The position numbers were made by a program, and so were the translations under genes. The notes under the pieces were generated by a model. It searched no databases, had not been told where the DNA came from, and was given only the letters and a program-made list of their open reading frames with translations. Below are positions 1-6,101 of a stretch of DNA of 25,200 bases, piece after piece. Source of the DNA: an uncultured Brevundimonas sp. (GTDB lineage Bacteria > Pseudomonadota > Alphaproteobacteria > Caulobacterales > Caulobacteraceae). Location: assembly GCA_946885435.1 (NCBI GenBank), contig CAMPGL010000012.1:1-25200 (forward strand), in the 5' to 3' direction. Within the stretch, counting starts at the first letter, position 1, and every line of letters begins with the position of its first letter.

Positions 1-596
1 GACCCGTCGGAGAAGACCGCACTGTTCAGGGCGGCGAAATAGTTGTCCGAGACCGGCACGACCGAGCCGAGGTATTTGCGAACTAGTTCAGGATGTTCGC
101 GGGCGGCCTCGGAAAACGACATGAAGAGCACGCCGACCTTGGCCAGCTCCTCGCGGAAGGTCGTGACGACGCTGACGCTGTCGAAGACGGCGTCCACCGC
201 ATATTTCGGCGCGCCCTGGACGCCGGCCAGGACCTCCTGCTCCCGCAAGGGGATGCCGAGCTTCTTGTAGGTCTCCAGGATCTCCGGGTCGACCTCGTCG
301 AGGCTCTTGGGCCCCTCCTTGGTCTTGGGCGCGGCGTAGTAGTGCAGCGCCTGATAGTCGGCGGGCACATAGTCGACCTTGGCCCAGGTCGGCTCCTCCA
401 TCGCCTGCCAGCGTTCGAGCGCGGCCAGGCGCCATTCGAGCAGCCACTCGGGCTCGCCCTTCTTGGCCGAGATGAAGCGGACCGTTTCGGCGCTGAGGCC
501 GACCGGGGCGAACTCCTGTTCGACGTCGGTGACGAAGCCATGCTTGTAGGCTTCGAGGTCCCGGACGGTCTCGACGGTCTTGGCGACGGCGACCAT
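1..596 (-). CDS. sufB: Fe-S cluster assembly scaffold SufB (N-terminal part, runs off the window)
   Basis: SufB is the core scaffold subunit of the SufBC2D complex, which builds iron-sulfur clusters in the cytoplasm. About 198 N-terminal residues of an expected 480-490 are present; the gene continues past the left edge. Recognisable SufB features are the early YKHGF segment, the EPEWLLEWRL block, and the KLGIPLREQE and SVVTTFREELAKVGVLF stretches. The ATG (596-594) overlaps the stop of the upstream cysteine desulfurase as TGATG, so translation is probably coupled. The cluster-binding core and C-terminal half lie outside, so completeness cannot be judged. Gene order iscR, cysteine desulfurase, sufB matches alphaproteobacterial suf operons. 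Confidence 0.93.
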   Translation of the reverse strand, partial: MVAVAKTVETVRDLEAYKHGFVTDVEQEFAPVGLSAETVRFISAKKGEPEWLLEWRLAALERWQAMEEPTWAKVDYVPADYQALHYYAAPKTKEGPKSLDEVDPEILETYKKLGIPLREQEVLAGVQGAPKYAVDAVFDSVSVVTTFREELAKVGVLFMSFSEAAREHPELVRKYLGSVVPVSDNYFAALNSAVFSDG

Positions 597-1726
597 CAGG
601 CGGGCTCCATCTCGGGATGACGCGCGCGCTGCTTGGCCAGGGCCTCGGTCCAGGCGGTGGTGAAACGGGTCCAGTCGGCCTCGGTCGTGCCCCAGCCGCC
701 GGACACGCGGATCGCCGAGGTGGCGAGATCGTCCATGCCCATGGCGACCAGGGCCGTCGAAGGCTTGGCCTTGCCGGACGAACAGGCGCTGCCGCCCGAG
801 ACCATGACGCCGGCGAGGTCGAGCGCCATCAGCTGCTGCATCGAGGCCCAGCCGGGCGTTGCGGCGAACAGGGTGTTGGGCAGGCGCGCGACGCCATCGC
901 CCGCGACCACCGCGCCCATGGCCTTCATGGCCTCGGCCGCCGCGTCGCGCCATTCGGCGTGATCGTGATCGGCCTCGAGCTCTGCACGCGCGCAGGCGGC
1001 CGCCGCGCCGAAGCCGGCGATGCCCGGGACATTCTCCGTTCCGGCGCGCAGGCCGCGTTCCTGGCCAGCGCCGAACAGGGTCTTGTGCACCGTGGCGCGC
1101 GGCCCGGCGATCAGGGCGCCGATGCCCTGCGGCCCACCCAGCTTGTGCGCCGAGAGCGTGAGGGTGTCGCAGCCGAGCTCGTCCATCCGCGCCGGAATCT
1201 TGCCTGCCGACTGGACCGCGTCGACGTGCAGCCAGCCGCCGTGCGCGCGCACCAGGGCGGCGATCTCCGAGATTGGCTGGATGACGCCGGACTCGTTGTT
1301 GGCATGATGGATGGCGACGAAGGCGGGACCGCCCGCCTTCAGCGCGGCCTCGATGGCCTCGAGCGAGACGATCCCGTGGCGGTCTACCGGGATGACCGTG
1401 ACCTCGCGCCCGCTCATGGCCGCGGCCTCGGCGACGCAGGGGTGCTCGGTCGCCCCGATGATGAGCCGCTCGAAGCCGGAGCGAATGGCGCTGTTCATGG
1501 CCTGGGCGTTCGACTCCGTGCCGCCCGACGAGAAGATGACGCTCGACGGCTCGACACCGACCAGGGCGGCGACCTCGGCGCGCGCGGTCTCGATGCGCGC
1601 GCGGGCGCGTCGGCCCGCGGCGTGGACGGCCGACGGATTGCCGTTGTCGGCCAGCGCCTCGGCGGCGGCCTTTAGGGCCTCCGGGCGGACGAGGCCCGAG
1701 GCGTTGTAGTCGAGATAGACGCTCAC
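596..1726 (-). CDS. Cysteine desulfurase, NifS/IscS-like class V aminotransferase
   Basis: A PLP enzyme of 376 aa that takes sulfur from L-cysteine as an enzyme persulfide and hands it to Fe-S assembly. It opens with the family's YLDYNA motif. The PLP lysine is K195 in SAHKLGG, the PLP-contacting aspartate is D169 in HVDAVQ, H95 sits in EHPC, RAGTEN is at 228-232, and the catalytic loop cysteine is C315 in GSACSSGK. I start it at GTG 1726-1724, which overlaps the iscR stop as GTGA; the open frame continues upstream to 1846 but only inside iscR in another frame. It also overlaps sufB by TGATG, so iscR, this gene and sufB form one coupled operon. Which cysteine-desulfurase subgroup it belongs to (NifS, IscS or SufS) cannot be fixed from sequence reading alone. 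Confidence 0.92.
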   Translation of the reverse strand: MSVYLDYNASGLVRPEALKAAAEALADNGNPSAVHAAGRRARARIETARAEVAALVGVEPSSVIFSSGGTESNAQAMNSAIRSGFERLIIGATEHPCVAEAAAMSGREVTVIPVDRHGIVSLEAIEAALKAGGPAFVAIHHANNESGVIQPISEIAALVRAHGGWLHVDAVQSAGKIPARMDELGCDTLTLSAHKLGGPQGIGALIAGPRATVHKTLFGAGQERGLRAGTENVPGIAGFGAAAACARAELEADHDHAEWRDAAAEAMKAMGAVVAGDGVARLPNTLFAATPGWASMQQLMALDLAGVMVSGGSACSSGKAKPSTALVAMGMDDLATSAIRVSGGWGTTEADWTRFTTAWTEALAKQRARHPEMEPA

Positions 1727-2196
1727 GCCGCGGCTCCTTCGAGGGCGGCGGCCACGCGCGCCGTGGGGCAGCCCCGCGGCGCGATCACGTCGGCCAGCGA
1801 CACGCTGGCGAGATAGCGGTGAATCTCGCGGCCGAGGCCTTCCCACAGGTCGTGGGTGATGCAGCGCTCGCCGCCGACCATGCAGCCGCGGGGCGAGCCC
1901 TGACCCGAACAGCGGGTGGCGCGAATAGGCTCGTCGACGGCGAGAACGATGTCGGCCACCCAGGTGTCGGTGGCGGCGTTCGCCAGCCGGTAGCCCCCGC
2001 CCGGACCCCGCACGCTCCTGACCAGCCCGGCGCGGCGCAGGCGCGCGAACAGCTGTTCCAGATAGGACAGGCTGATCTCCTGGCGCGTGGCGATTTCCGC
2101 CAGCGACACCGCCCGCTCACCGCCGGCCGTCGAACTATTGCGGGCGAGATCGGCCATGGCCATGACCGCATAGCGCCCCTTGGTGGACAGCCGCAT
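1723..2196 (-). CDS. iscR: Rrf2-family Fe-S regulator IscR
   Basis: A 157-aa winged-helix regulator that senses Fe-S status and controls the suf operon. The start MRLSTKGRYAVMAM, the recognition helix region ISLSYLEQLFARLR (41-54) and the wing VRGPGGGYRLA (62-72) are near-canonical IscR. The presumed [2Fe-2S] ligands are C96, C105, C112 and H115; their spacing (C-X8-C-X6-C-X2-H) is wider than E. coli IscR (C-X5-C-X5-C-X2-H). A GAGGGAG ribosome site precedes the ATG. It is the first gene of the operon with the cysteine desulfurase and sufB, and an IscR-like box on its own promoter suggests autorepression. RirA, another Rrf2 iron sensor of alphaproteobacteria, is the main alternative, but the recognition helix favours IscR. 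Confidence 0.9.
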   Translation of the reverse strand: MRLSTKGRYAVMAMADLARNSSTAGGERAVSLAEIATRQEISLSYLEQLFARLRRAGLVRSVRGPGGGYRLANAATDTWVADIVLAVDEPIRATRCSGQGSPRGCMVGGERCITHDLWEGLGREIHRYLASVSLADVIAPRGCPTARVAAALEGAAA

Positions 2197-2275
2197 CGGC
2201 TCCCTCGTTCAGAAAATACGCGCGCTCAACGGGGCTTGTGCTACATACCGCCGCCGCGCGGGCGAGACCGCGCGT

Positions 2276-2308
2276 CATCTAAGAAATCCGAGCGGGGCAG
2301 TCAACTAT
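2276..2308 (-). promoter_or_regulatory. iscR promoter with IscR type-1-like box
   Basis: On the minus strand a TTGACT -35 (2304-2299), a 17-nt spacer and a TAGATG -10 (2281-2276) form a good sigma-70-like promoter about 75 nt upstream of the iscR start. The -35 lies inside ATAGTTGACT (2308-2299), which matches the left half of the E. coli IscR type 1 consensus (ATASYYGACT) at every position. The right half (2293-2284) matches 6 of 10. This placement, an IscR box over the -35, is the one used in E. coli iscR autorepression. The match is by eye. Confidence 0.55.
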
Positions 2309-2347
2309 TGCAGGCGGCTCCGCGCCTGATTTTCATTGGGGTTGTCT

Positions 2348-2998
2348 ATGCCTGAAGTGATCCTGCCCGGGGCCGCCGGACGTATCGAGGGCCGTTATTC
2401 GCCGGGCAAGTCCGAGACGGCTCCGATCGCGCTGATCCTGCACCCGCACCCGAAGGCGGGCGGGCACATGAACAATCCGGTGGCGGTCCAGCTCTATCAC
2501 CTGTTCATGAAGCGCGGCTTCGCCACCCTGCGGTTCAACTTCCGGGGCGTCGGCCGTTCGCAGGGCGAGTTCGATTCCGGGATCGGCGAACTGGCGGACG
2601 CCGCCACGGCGCTCGACTGGCTGCAGGCCCACAATCCGCAGGCCACCCAGACCTGGGTCGCCGGCTACCAGTTCGGCGCCTACATCGGGATGCAGCTCTT
2701 GATGCGCCGTCCGGAGACCGACGGCTTCATCTCGGTCAGCGCCCCGGCCAACATGTACGATTTCTCGTTCCTGGCCCCCTGCCCGGCCTCCGGCCTGTTC
2801 CTGCACGGAACCGCCGACACCATCGTGCCACCGCCCGAAGTGGAGCGCGTCGTGGCCAAGCTGCGCACCCAGAAGGGCATCGTCATCGACTACGATCTGA
2901 TCGAGGGCGCCTCCCACTTCTGGGAGAACAACATGGCCGACGTCGAAGGCCACGTGAGCGCCTACCTCGACAAGCGGCTTGAAGCCGAGCCGGCCTGA
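2348..2998 (+). CDS. Alpha/beta-hydrolase (COG2945-like) lacking the nucleophile serine
   Basis: A 216-aa single-domain alpha/beta-hydrolase. It has the HPHP loop (32-35) with the GGHMNN segment, the LRFNFRGVGRSQG oxyanion-side block (61-73), the nucleophile elbow at 106-110, D157 in HGTADTIVP and H190 in EGASHFWE. The elbow reads GYQFGA, so the expected catalytic serine is Gln108 (codon CAG). Asp and His are kept. The protein is therefore either non-hydrolytic or uses another chemistry. The ATG at 2348 matches the family start; an in-frame TTG at 2336 is possible. It is divergent from iscR and convergent with sbtA (10 nt between stops). An incomplete second copy of its last 26 codons and stop lies at 5419-5503. 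Confidence 0.85.
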   Translation: MPEVILPGAAGRIEGRYSPGKSETAPIALILHPHPKAGGHMNNPVAVQLYHLFMKRGFATLRFNFRGVGRSQGEFDSGIGELADAATALDWLQAHNPQATQTWVAGYQFGAYIGMQLLMRRPETDGFISVSAPANMYDFSFLAPCPASGLFLHGTADTIVPPPEVERVVAKLRTQKGIVIDYDLIEGASHFWENNMADVEGHVSAYLDKRLEAEPA

Positions 2999-3002
2999 GG
3001 CG
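2918..3002 (+). repeat. Left copy of 85-nt direct repeat (3' end of hydrolase gene)
   Basis: This stretch encodes the last 26 residues and stop of the hydrolase plus GGCG. It aligns without gaps to 5419-5503, with 71 of 85 bases identical on my hand alignment. Identity falls away directly after GGCG on the right and before the first codon on the left. The two copies bracket the sbtA, iota-CA-like and lysR genes. Confidence 0.85.
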
Positions 3003-3008
3003 CCACAC

Positions 3009-3971
3009 CTACTGCAGCGCCTGCGCCAGCGCCGTGTAAAGCGGCAGGCCGATCACGACGTTGAAGGGGAAGGTCACCCCCAGGGCGAGCGTCAGATAGA
3101 CGCCCGAGTCCGCCTTGGGCAGAGCCAGTCGCATGGCCGCCGGCGCGGCGATGTAGCTGGCGCTGGCGGCAAGCATGGTCAGCACAGCGGTGTCACCGAC
3201 CGACAGGCCGCTGAGCGTGCCGATGCTGGCGGCGATCACCGCCGACGTCAGAGGCATGAGCACGCCGAACGCCACCAGGGTCGGCTTCAGCCGCGCGCCA
3301 TGGCGGAGACGCCGGGCTGCGATCAGGCCCATGTCCAGCAGGAACAGACAGAGGATGCCCTGGAAGATCGGGCCCACGAACAACTCCAGCCGCGCCATGC
3401 CGGGCTCGCCGGTCAGTACGCCGATGATGAAGGCCCCCACGAGCAGGAACACCGGCCCATTCAGGGCGACCTCGCGCCACAACTCCTTGCGGGACTTGCC
3501 CTCGGCCTGAGCCGCGCCGGCGAGTAGCAGGCCGGTTATGATCGCCGGCGTCTCCATCAGGGCCATCACGGCCACCATGTGGCCGCCGAACTCGACCCCC
3601 GCGGCCTCCAGGAACTGGGTTCCGGCGACGAAGGTGACCACCGACACCGATCCGTAGTGGGCCGCCGTCGCCGCCGCCGTCACCCGCTCCAGCTGGAGCA
3701 GGCGCAGGCCCAGGAAGCCCAGTATGGGCAGGGAAAAGCTGAGAAGGAGCCCCAGGACCGCAGCGGTGGCGAAGGAGACGGACAGTCCCGCCTGCACCGC
3801 CTCGACGCCGCCTTTGAACCCGATCGCCAGCATCAGATAGAGCGACAGGGTTCGCGCCGCGCCGGCCGGCAAGGACAGGTCCGACCGTAGCCAGCCGGCC
3901 GCCATGCCGAGCGCGAAGAAGAGGATCGCGGGCGCGAGCAATGTCGGCGCCGCGGCCTGGAGCCACTCCAT
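3009..3971 (-). CDS. sbtA: SbtA-type sodium-dependent bicarbonate transporter
   Basis: An inner-membrane permease of 320 aa with about ten hydrophobic segments, of the SbtA (former DUF897) family that imports bicarbonate with sodium. Family signatures seen: SDLSLP (30-35), LYLMLAIGFKGG (44-55), AHYGSVSVVTF (104-114), MALMETPAI (136-144), ASYIAAPAAMRLALP (271-285) and LALGVTFPFN (295-304). It is shorter than cyanobacterial SbtA (about 370 aa), mainly through a short central cytoplasmic loop. I start it at ATG 3971-3969, which overlaps the upstream stop as TAATG and has GGAGAG upstream; a longer frame to 4019 would sit inside that gene. No sbtB partner is visible. Transport of another anion is possible but the motifs are distinctive. 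Confidence 0.88.
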   Translation of the reverse strand: MEWLQAAAPTLLAPAILFFALGMAAGWLRSDLSLPAGAARTLSLYLMLAIGFKGGVEAVQAGLSVSFATAAVLGLLLSFSLPILGFLGLRLLQLERVTAAATAAHYGSVSVVTFVAGTQFLEAAGVEFGGHMVAVMALMETPAIITGLLLAGAAQAEGKSRKELWREVALNGPVFLLVGAFIIGVLTGEPGMARLELFVGPIFQGILCLFLLDMGLIAARRLRHGARLKPTLVAFGVLMPLTSAVIAASIGTLSGLSVGDTAVLTMLAASASYIAAPAAMRLALPKADSGVYLTLALGVTFPFNVVIGLPLYTALAQALQ

Positions 3972-4432
3972 TATTCGCTCTCCGGCAGGGCCGAGGAGTG
4001 GTGCGAGACGATCAGCCACTCGCCGTCGTTATGCCGGTAGGCGTAGCTGTAGCGAGCCGTGACCTGCCGGCCGTCGCTGAAGGTGAAGCGATAGAGGCCG
4101 GAGTCCACCGCCATGCCGCAGCCCAGCTGGATCCGGCGCTCCAGGATCTCACCCTGGGGGTGGCCCTCAAGGAAGTGGTCGAAATAGTCCTCACGCTCCG
4201 CCTGGGTGAAGCGCGGCTGGTTCGACACCGTGGGCAGCAGCACGGCGTCCTCGGCGTAGTTCGCGACCACAGCGTCGGAGTCGAGCGTGGCGAGCGAAGC
4301 GTTCCATCGGTCGAAGAGGCCGGCGACCGCCGCTTCTGTCACGGCGGGGCACGGCTGCGTCGTCTGCGCCGCGGCCGGGAGGGTCGTCAGGGTCGCAGCG
4401 ATGGCGAGGGGAAGTGCAAGAGTTCGAATCAT
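3971..4432 (-). CDS. Exported iota-class carbonic anhydrase-like protein (CaMKII-AD / SgcJ-EcaC fold)
   Basis: A 153-aa protein with a Sec signal peptide (RT, hydrophobic core, cleavage near LPAAAQ at 18-23) and one NTF2/SnoaL-like domain of the CaMKII-association-domain group. Visible markers are RWNASL (42-47), NYAEDAVLLPTVS (58-70), IQLGCGMAVDSGLYRFTF (101-118) and the C-terminal HHSSALPE (144-151). The HHSS-x-x-PE ending and this domain with a signal peptide are characteristic of bacterial iota carbonic anhydrases, which are commonly annotated as SgcJ/EcaC oxidoreductases. I infer a periplasmic enzyme interconverting CO2 and bicarbonate. Its stop overlaps the sbtA start (TAATG), so the two are made together. 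The alternative is a non-enzymatic SnoaL-like protein; activity is untested. Confidence 0.78.
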   Translation of the reverse strand: MIRTLALPLAIAATLTTLPAAAQTTQPCPAVTEAAVAGLFDRWNASLATLDSDAVVANYAEDAVLLPTVSNQPRFTQAEREDYFDHFLEGHPQGEILERRIQLGCGMAVDSGLYRFTFSDGRQVTARYSYAYRHNDGEWLIVSHHSSALPESE

Positions 4433-4503
4433 CAGAGGCGCTCCCGTGTTGAAGGCCGGCGGCTTCTAGGGGCGGGAAACCCATGATGAAATCCAATGCT
4501 GAC

Positions 4504-4516
4504 TATGTGACACATA
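4504..4516. promoter_or_regulatory. LysR operator dyad (T-N11-A) in the divergent iota-CA-sbtA / lysR promoter
   Basis: TATGTG-A-CACATA is a perfect 13-bp dyad fitting the LysR T-N11-A rule. It lies 72 nt upstream of the iota-CA-like gene and 18 nt before the lysR ATG, in the only divergent gap of this block. A second short dyad, GCTATTATAGC (4521-4531), contains TATTAT, a possible -10 for lysR with CTGACT at 4499-4504 as -35. The operator would then sit between -35 and -10, the classic autorepression layout. The lysR transcript would be leaderless or nearly so, since no ribosome site precedes its ATG. Confidence 0.6.
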
Positions 4517-4534
4517 AGCCGCTATTATAGCTTT

Positions 4535-5398
4535 ATGCTTGACCTCCAGCTTCTGCAGACCTTCGCGCTCGTGGCTGACAGCGGCTCCATGACGCGCGCC
4601 GCCACGCGGCTCGGTCGGACACAGGCCTCTGTCAGTCTTCAGATTTCACGGTTGGAGGCGCAACTGGGCGGCCCCCTCTTCACTCGCGCGCCGCGCGGGG
4701 TGCGGCTGACCGAAAAGGGGGAGCTGCTTCTTCCGCAGGCGCGCCGCCTGCTGAGACTCAGCGACGAAATCCTGGCCGGTCTCAGCGACGAGGGCCTGGA
4801 AGGTGAGGTCCGGCTCGGTGCGCCCGAGGATTTCGCCACCACCCATCTGCCGGAGATCCTCGCGGCCTTTTCGAAGGCGCACCCGCGGGTGGCGTTGCAG
4901 GTGACGTGCGAGCTGACGATGGGCCTGCTCGAGATGATCCGCGATGGCCGTCTGGACCTGGCGCTGGTCAAGCGCGAGCCGATGGGACCGGACCTGGGCG
5001 TCCGCGTCTGGCGCGAGCCTCTGGTGTGGGTGGCCGCCTCTCCAGACCAGATTGCGCCCGACCAGCCGGCGCCGCTCGTGGTCGCGCCCTCCCCTTGCGT
5101 CTATCGGCGGCGAGCCATCCGCGCGCTGGAGCAGGCGCGCCGATCCTGGCGCGTAACCTACACCTCACCGTCGCTGGCCGGGCAGCATGCGGCGCTGCGC
5201 GCGGGCCTGGGCCTGTCCGTCCTGCCTCGCGAGATGGCGCCTCGCGATCTGGTCACCCTCGGGCCGGACTCGGGTCTACCGGCGCTGGAGGACACCGAGA
5301 TCGCGCTGATGAAAGCTCCCGGCTCGCTGAGCCGAGCCGCCGAACGCCTAGGCCAGTACGTGCTCGAGGCGCTGGACCGCGAACGCGGGCGTCATTGA
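4535..5398 (+). CDS. LysR-family transcriptional regulator
   Basis: A 287-aa LysR protein. The N-terminal helix-turn-helix spans about residues 5-62 (LQLLQTFALVADSGSMTRAA, then the SVSLQISRLEAQLGGPLF recognition and dimer helix), followed by the linker helix and a periplasmic-binding-type effector domain (about 90-280). It starts at ATG 4535 with no ribosome site. It is transcribed away from the iota-CA-like/sbtA pair, with a 13-bp dyad in the 102-nt gap, so it most likely controls that pair and itself. LysR proteins (CmpR, CcmR, CbbR) commonly control inorganic carbon genes; the effector here is unknown. Its stop lies 20 nt before the right copy of the hydrolase-derived repeat. Confidence 0.9.
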   Translation: MLDLQLLQTFALVADSGSMTRAATRLGRTQASVSLQISRLEAQLGGPLFTRAPRGVRLTEKGELLLPQARRLLRLSDEILAGLSDEGLEGEVRLGAPEDFATTHLPEILAAFSKAHPRVALQVTCELTMGLLEMIRDGRLDLALVKREPMGPDLGVRVWREPLVWVAASPDQIAPDQPAPLVVAPSPCVYRRRAIRALEQARRSWRVTYTSPSLAGQHAALRAGLGLSVLPREMAPRDLVTLGPDSGLPALEDTEIALMKAPGSLSRAAERLGQYVLEALDRERGRH

Positions 5399-5418
5399 GT
5401 CGAGGCCAGGGCACTCGT

Positions 5419-5503
5419 TCCTGGGAGGACACCATGGCCGACGTCACAGGCCATGTGAGCGCCTATCTCGAAAACCGACGCGAGGCCGCGCCGGCCTGAG
5501 GCG
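5419..5503 (+). pseudogene. 5'-truncated remnant of the alpha/beta-hydrolase gene (right direct repeat)
   Basis: The plus strand encodes, in frame to a TGA at 5497-5499, a 26-residue peptide closely matching the hydrolase C-terminus: MADVTGHVSAYLENRREAAPA against MADVEGHVSAYLDKRLEAEPA. Of 27 codons including the stop, about 15 are identical, 4 differ silently and 8 change the residue. There is no indel, and the following GGCG also matches. Nothing upstream of 5419 resembles the hydrolase. The fragment has no start of its own and overlaps, on the other strand, the 3' end of the beta-CA gene. Confidence 0.8.
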
Positions 5504-6101
5504 TGTCTACCGTCGGAGCTGAAATCGGCTCCAGCTCGCCCGTGGCGATGACGAACCTGAACCCCAGGATTTCGAGTGTGCCCGACCGGATTCGGTGGGC
5601 GATCCATGGGAAGGTCAGCAGGTTCGCCAGCGACTCGCGCACGACTGCGCGCTCGAAGTGATCGTAGAGCCGGCGCTCTTCGAAGCCTTCAGGCGTCGGC
5701 CATAACACCGGCTCCACAATGGACAGCCACGGGTCGAGGAAGTCGCGGGCCTGGGCCGGCGCGCCCTCGACAAGAGCCTTCACGCCCCCGCACCCGGAGT
5801 GACCCAGCACGACGATGCGCGGGATCTTCAGGATGCATATCCCGAACTCCAGCGCGGCGCTCGTGCCGTGATAGCCTCGGTCGGGCCGGTAAGGCGGCAC
5901 GATGCTGCCGACGTTGCGGATGACGAAGAGGTCGCCCGGTCCCGCGGAGAAGATGACTTCCGGGTCGACCCGGCTGTCCGACCCAGCCACCACCAGGGTG
6001 TGCGGCGACTGGCCCCGACGGGCCAGCCGCTCGTACCGGGCGCGCAGCCGCGGCCATTCGGTCTCCCGGAACCGGCGATACCCTTCCAGGAGGTCGGTCA
6101 T
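5463..6101 (-). CDS. Beta-carbonic anhydrase homologue with a missing zinc-ligand cysteine
   Basis: A 212-aa beta-CA-family protein. It aligns residue for residue with the intact enzyme at 7562-8173 over the first 110 positions. It keeps D42 and R44 (SDSR), H101 and C104 (GHSGCGG), and the RNVGSIVPP and HGTSAALEFG blocks. The first zinc ligand, Cys40, is Gly40 (codon GGG, VVAGSDSR). Such a change should remove normal zinc binding, so this is probably an inactive, altered or regulatory homologue. Its ATG overlaps the alx/terC stop as ATGA, showing coupling. The last dozen or so codons (PQAGAASRRFSR) lie within the antisense of the hydrolase-derived repeat. Confidence 0.85.
   Translation of the reverse strand: MTDLLEGYRRFRETEWPRLRARYERLARRGQSPHTLVVAGSDSRVDPEVIFSAGPGDLFVIRNVGSIVPPYRPDRGYHGTSAALEFGICILKIPRIVVLGHSGCGGVKALVEGAPAQARDFLDPWLSIVEPVLWPTPEGFEERRLYDHFERAVVRESLANLLTFPWIAHRIRSGTLEILGFRFVIATGELEPISAPTVDTPQAGAASRRFSR

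Noticed and set aside
2333..2953. Minus-strand frame opposite the hydrolase gene
   Set aside because: Antisense shadow of a gene with clear alpha/beta-hydrolase motifs.
2918..5503. Classical integrative element with integrase
   Set aside because: Direct repeats are present, but no integrase, transposase or terminal inverted repeats are encoded between or near them. Only recombination or an old insertion can be claimed.
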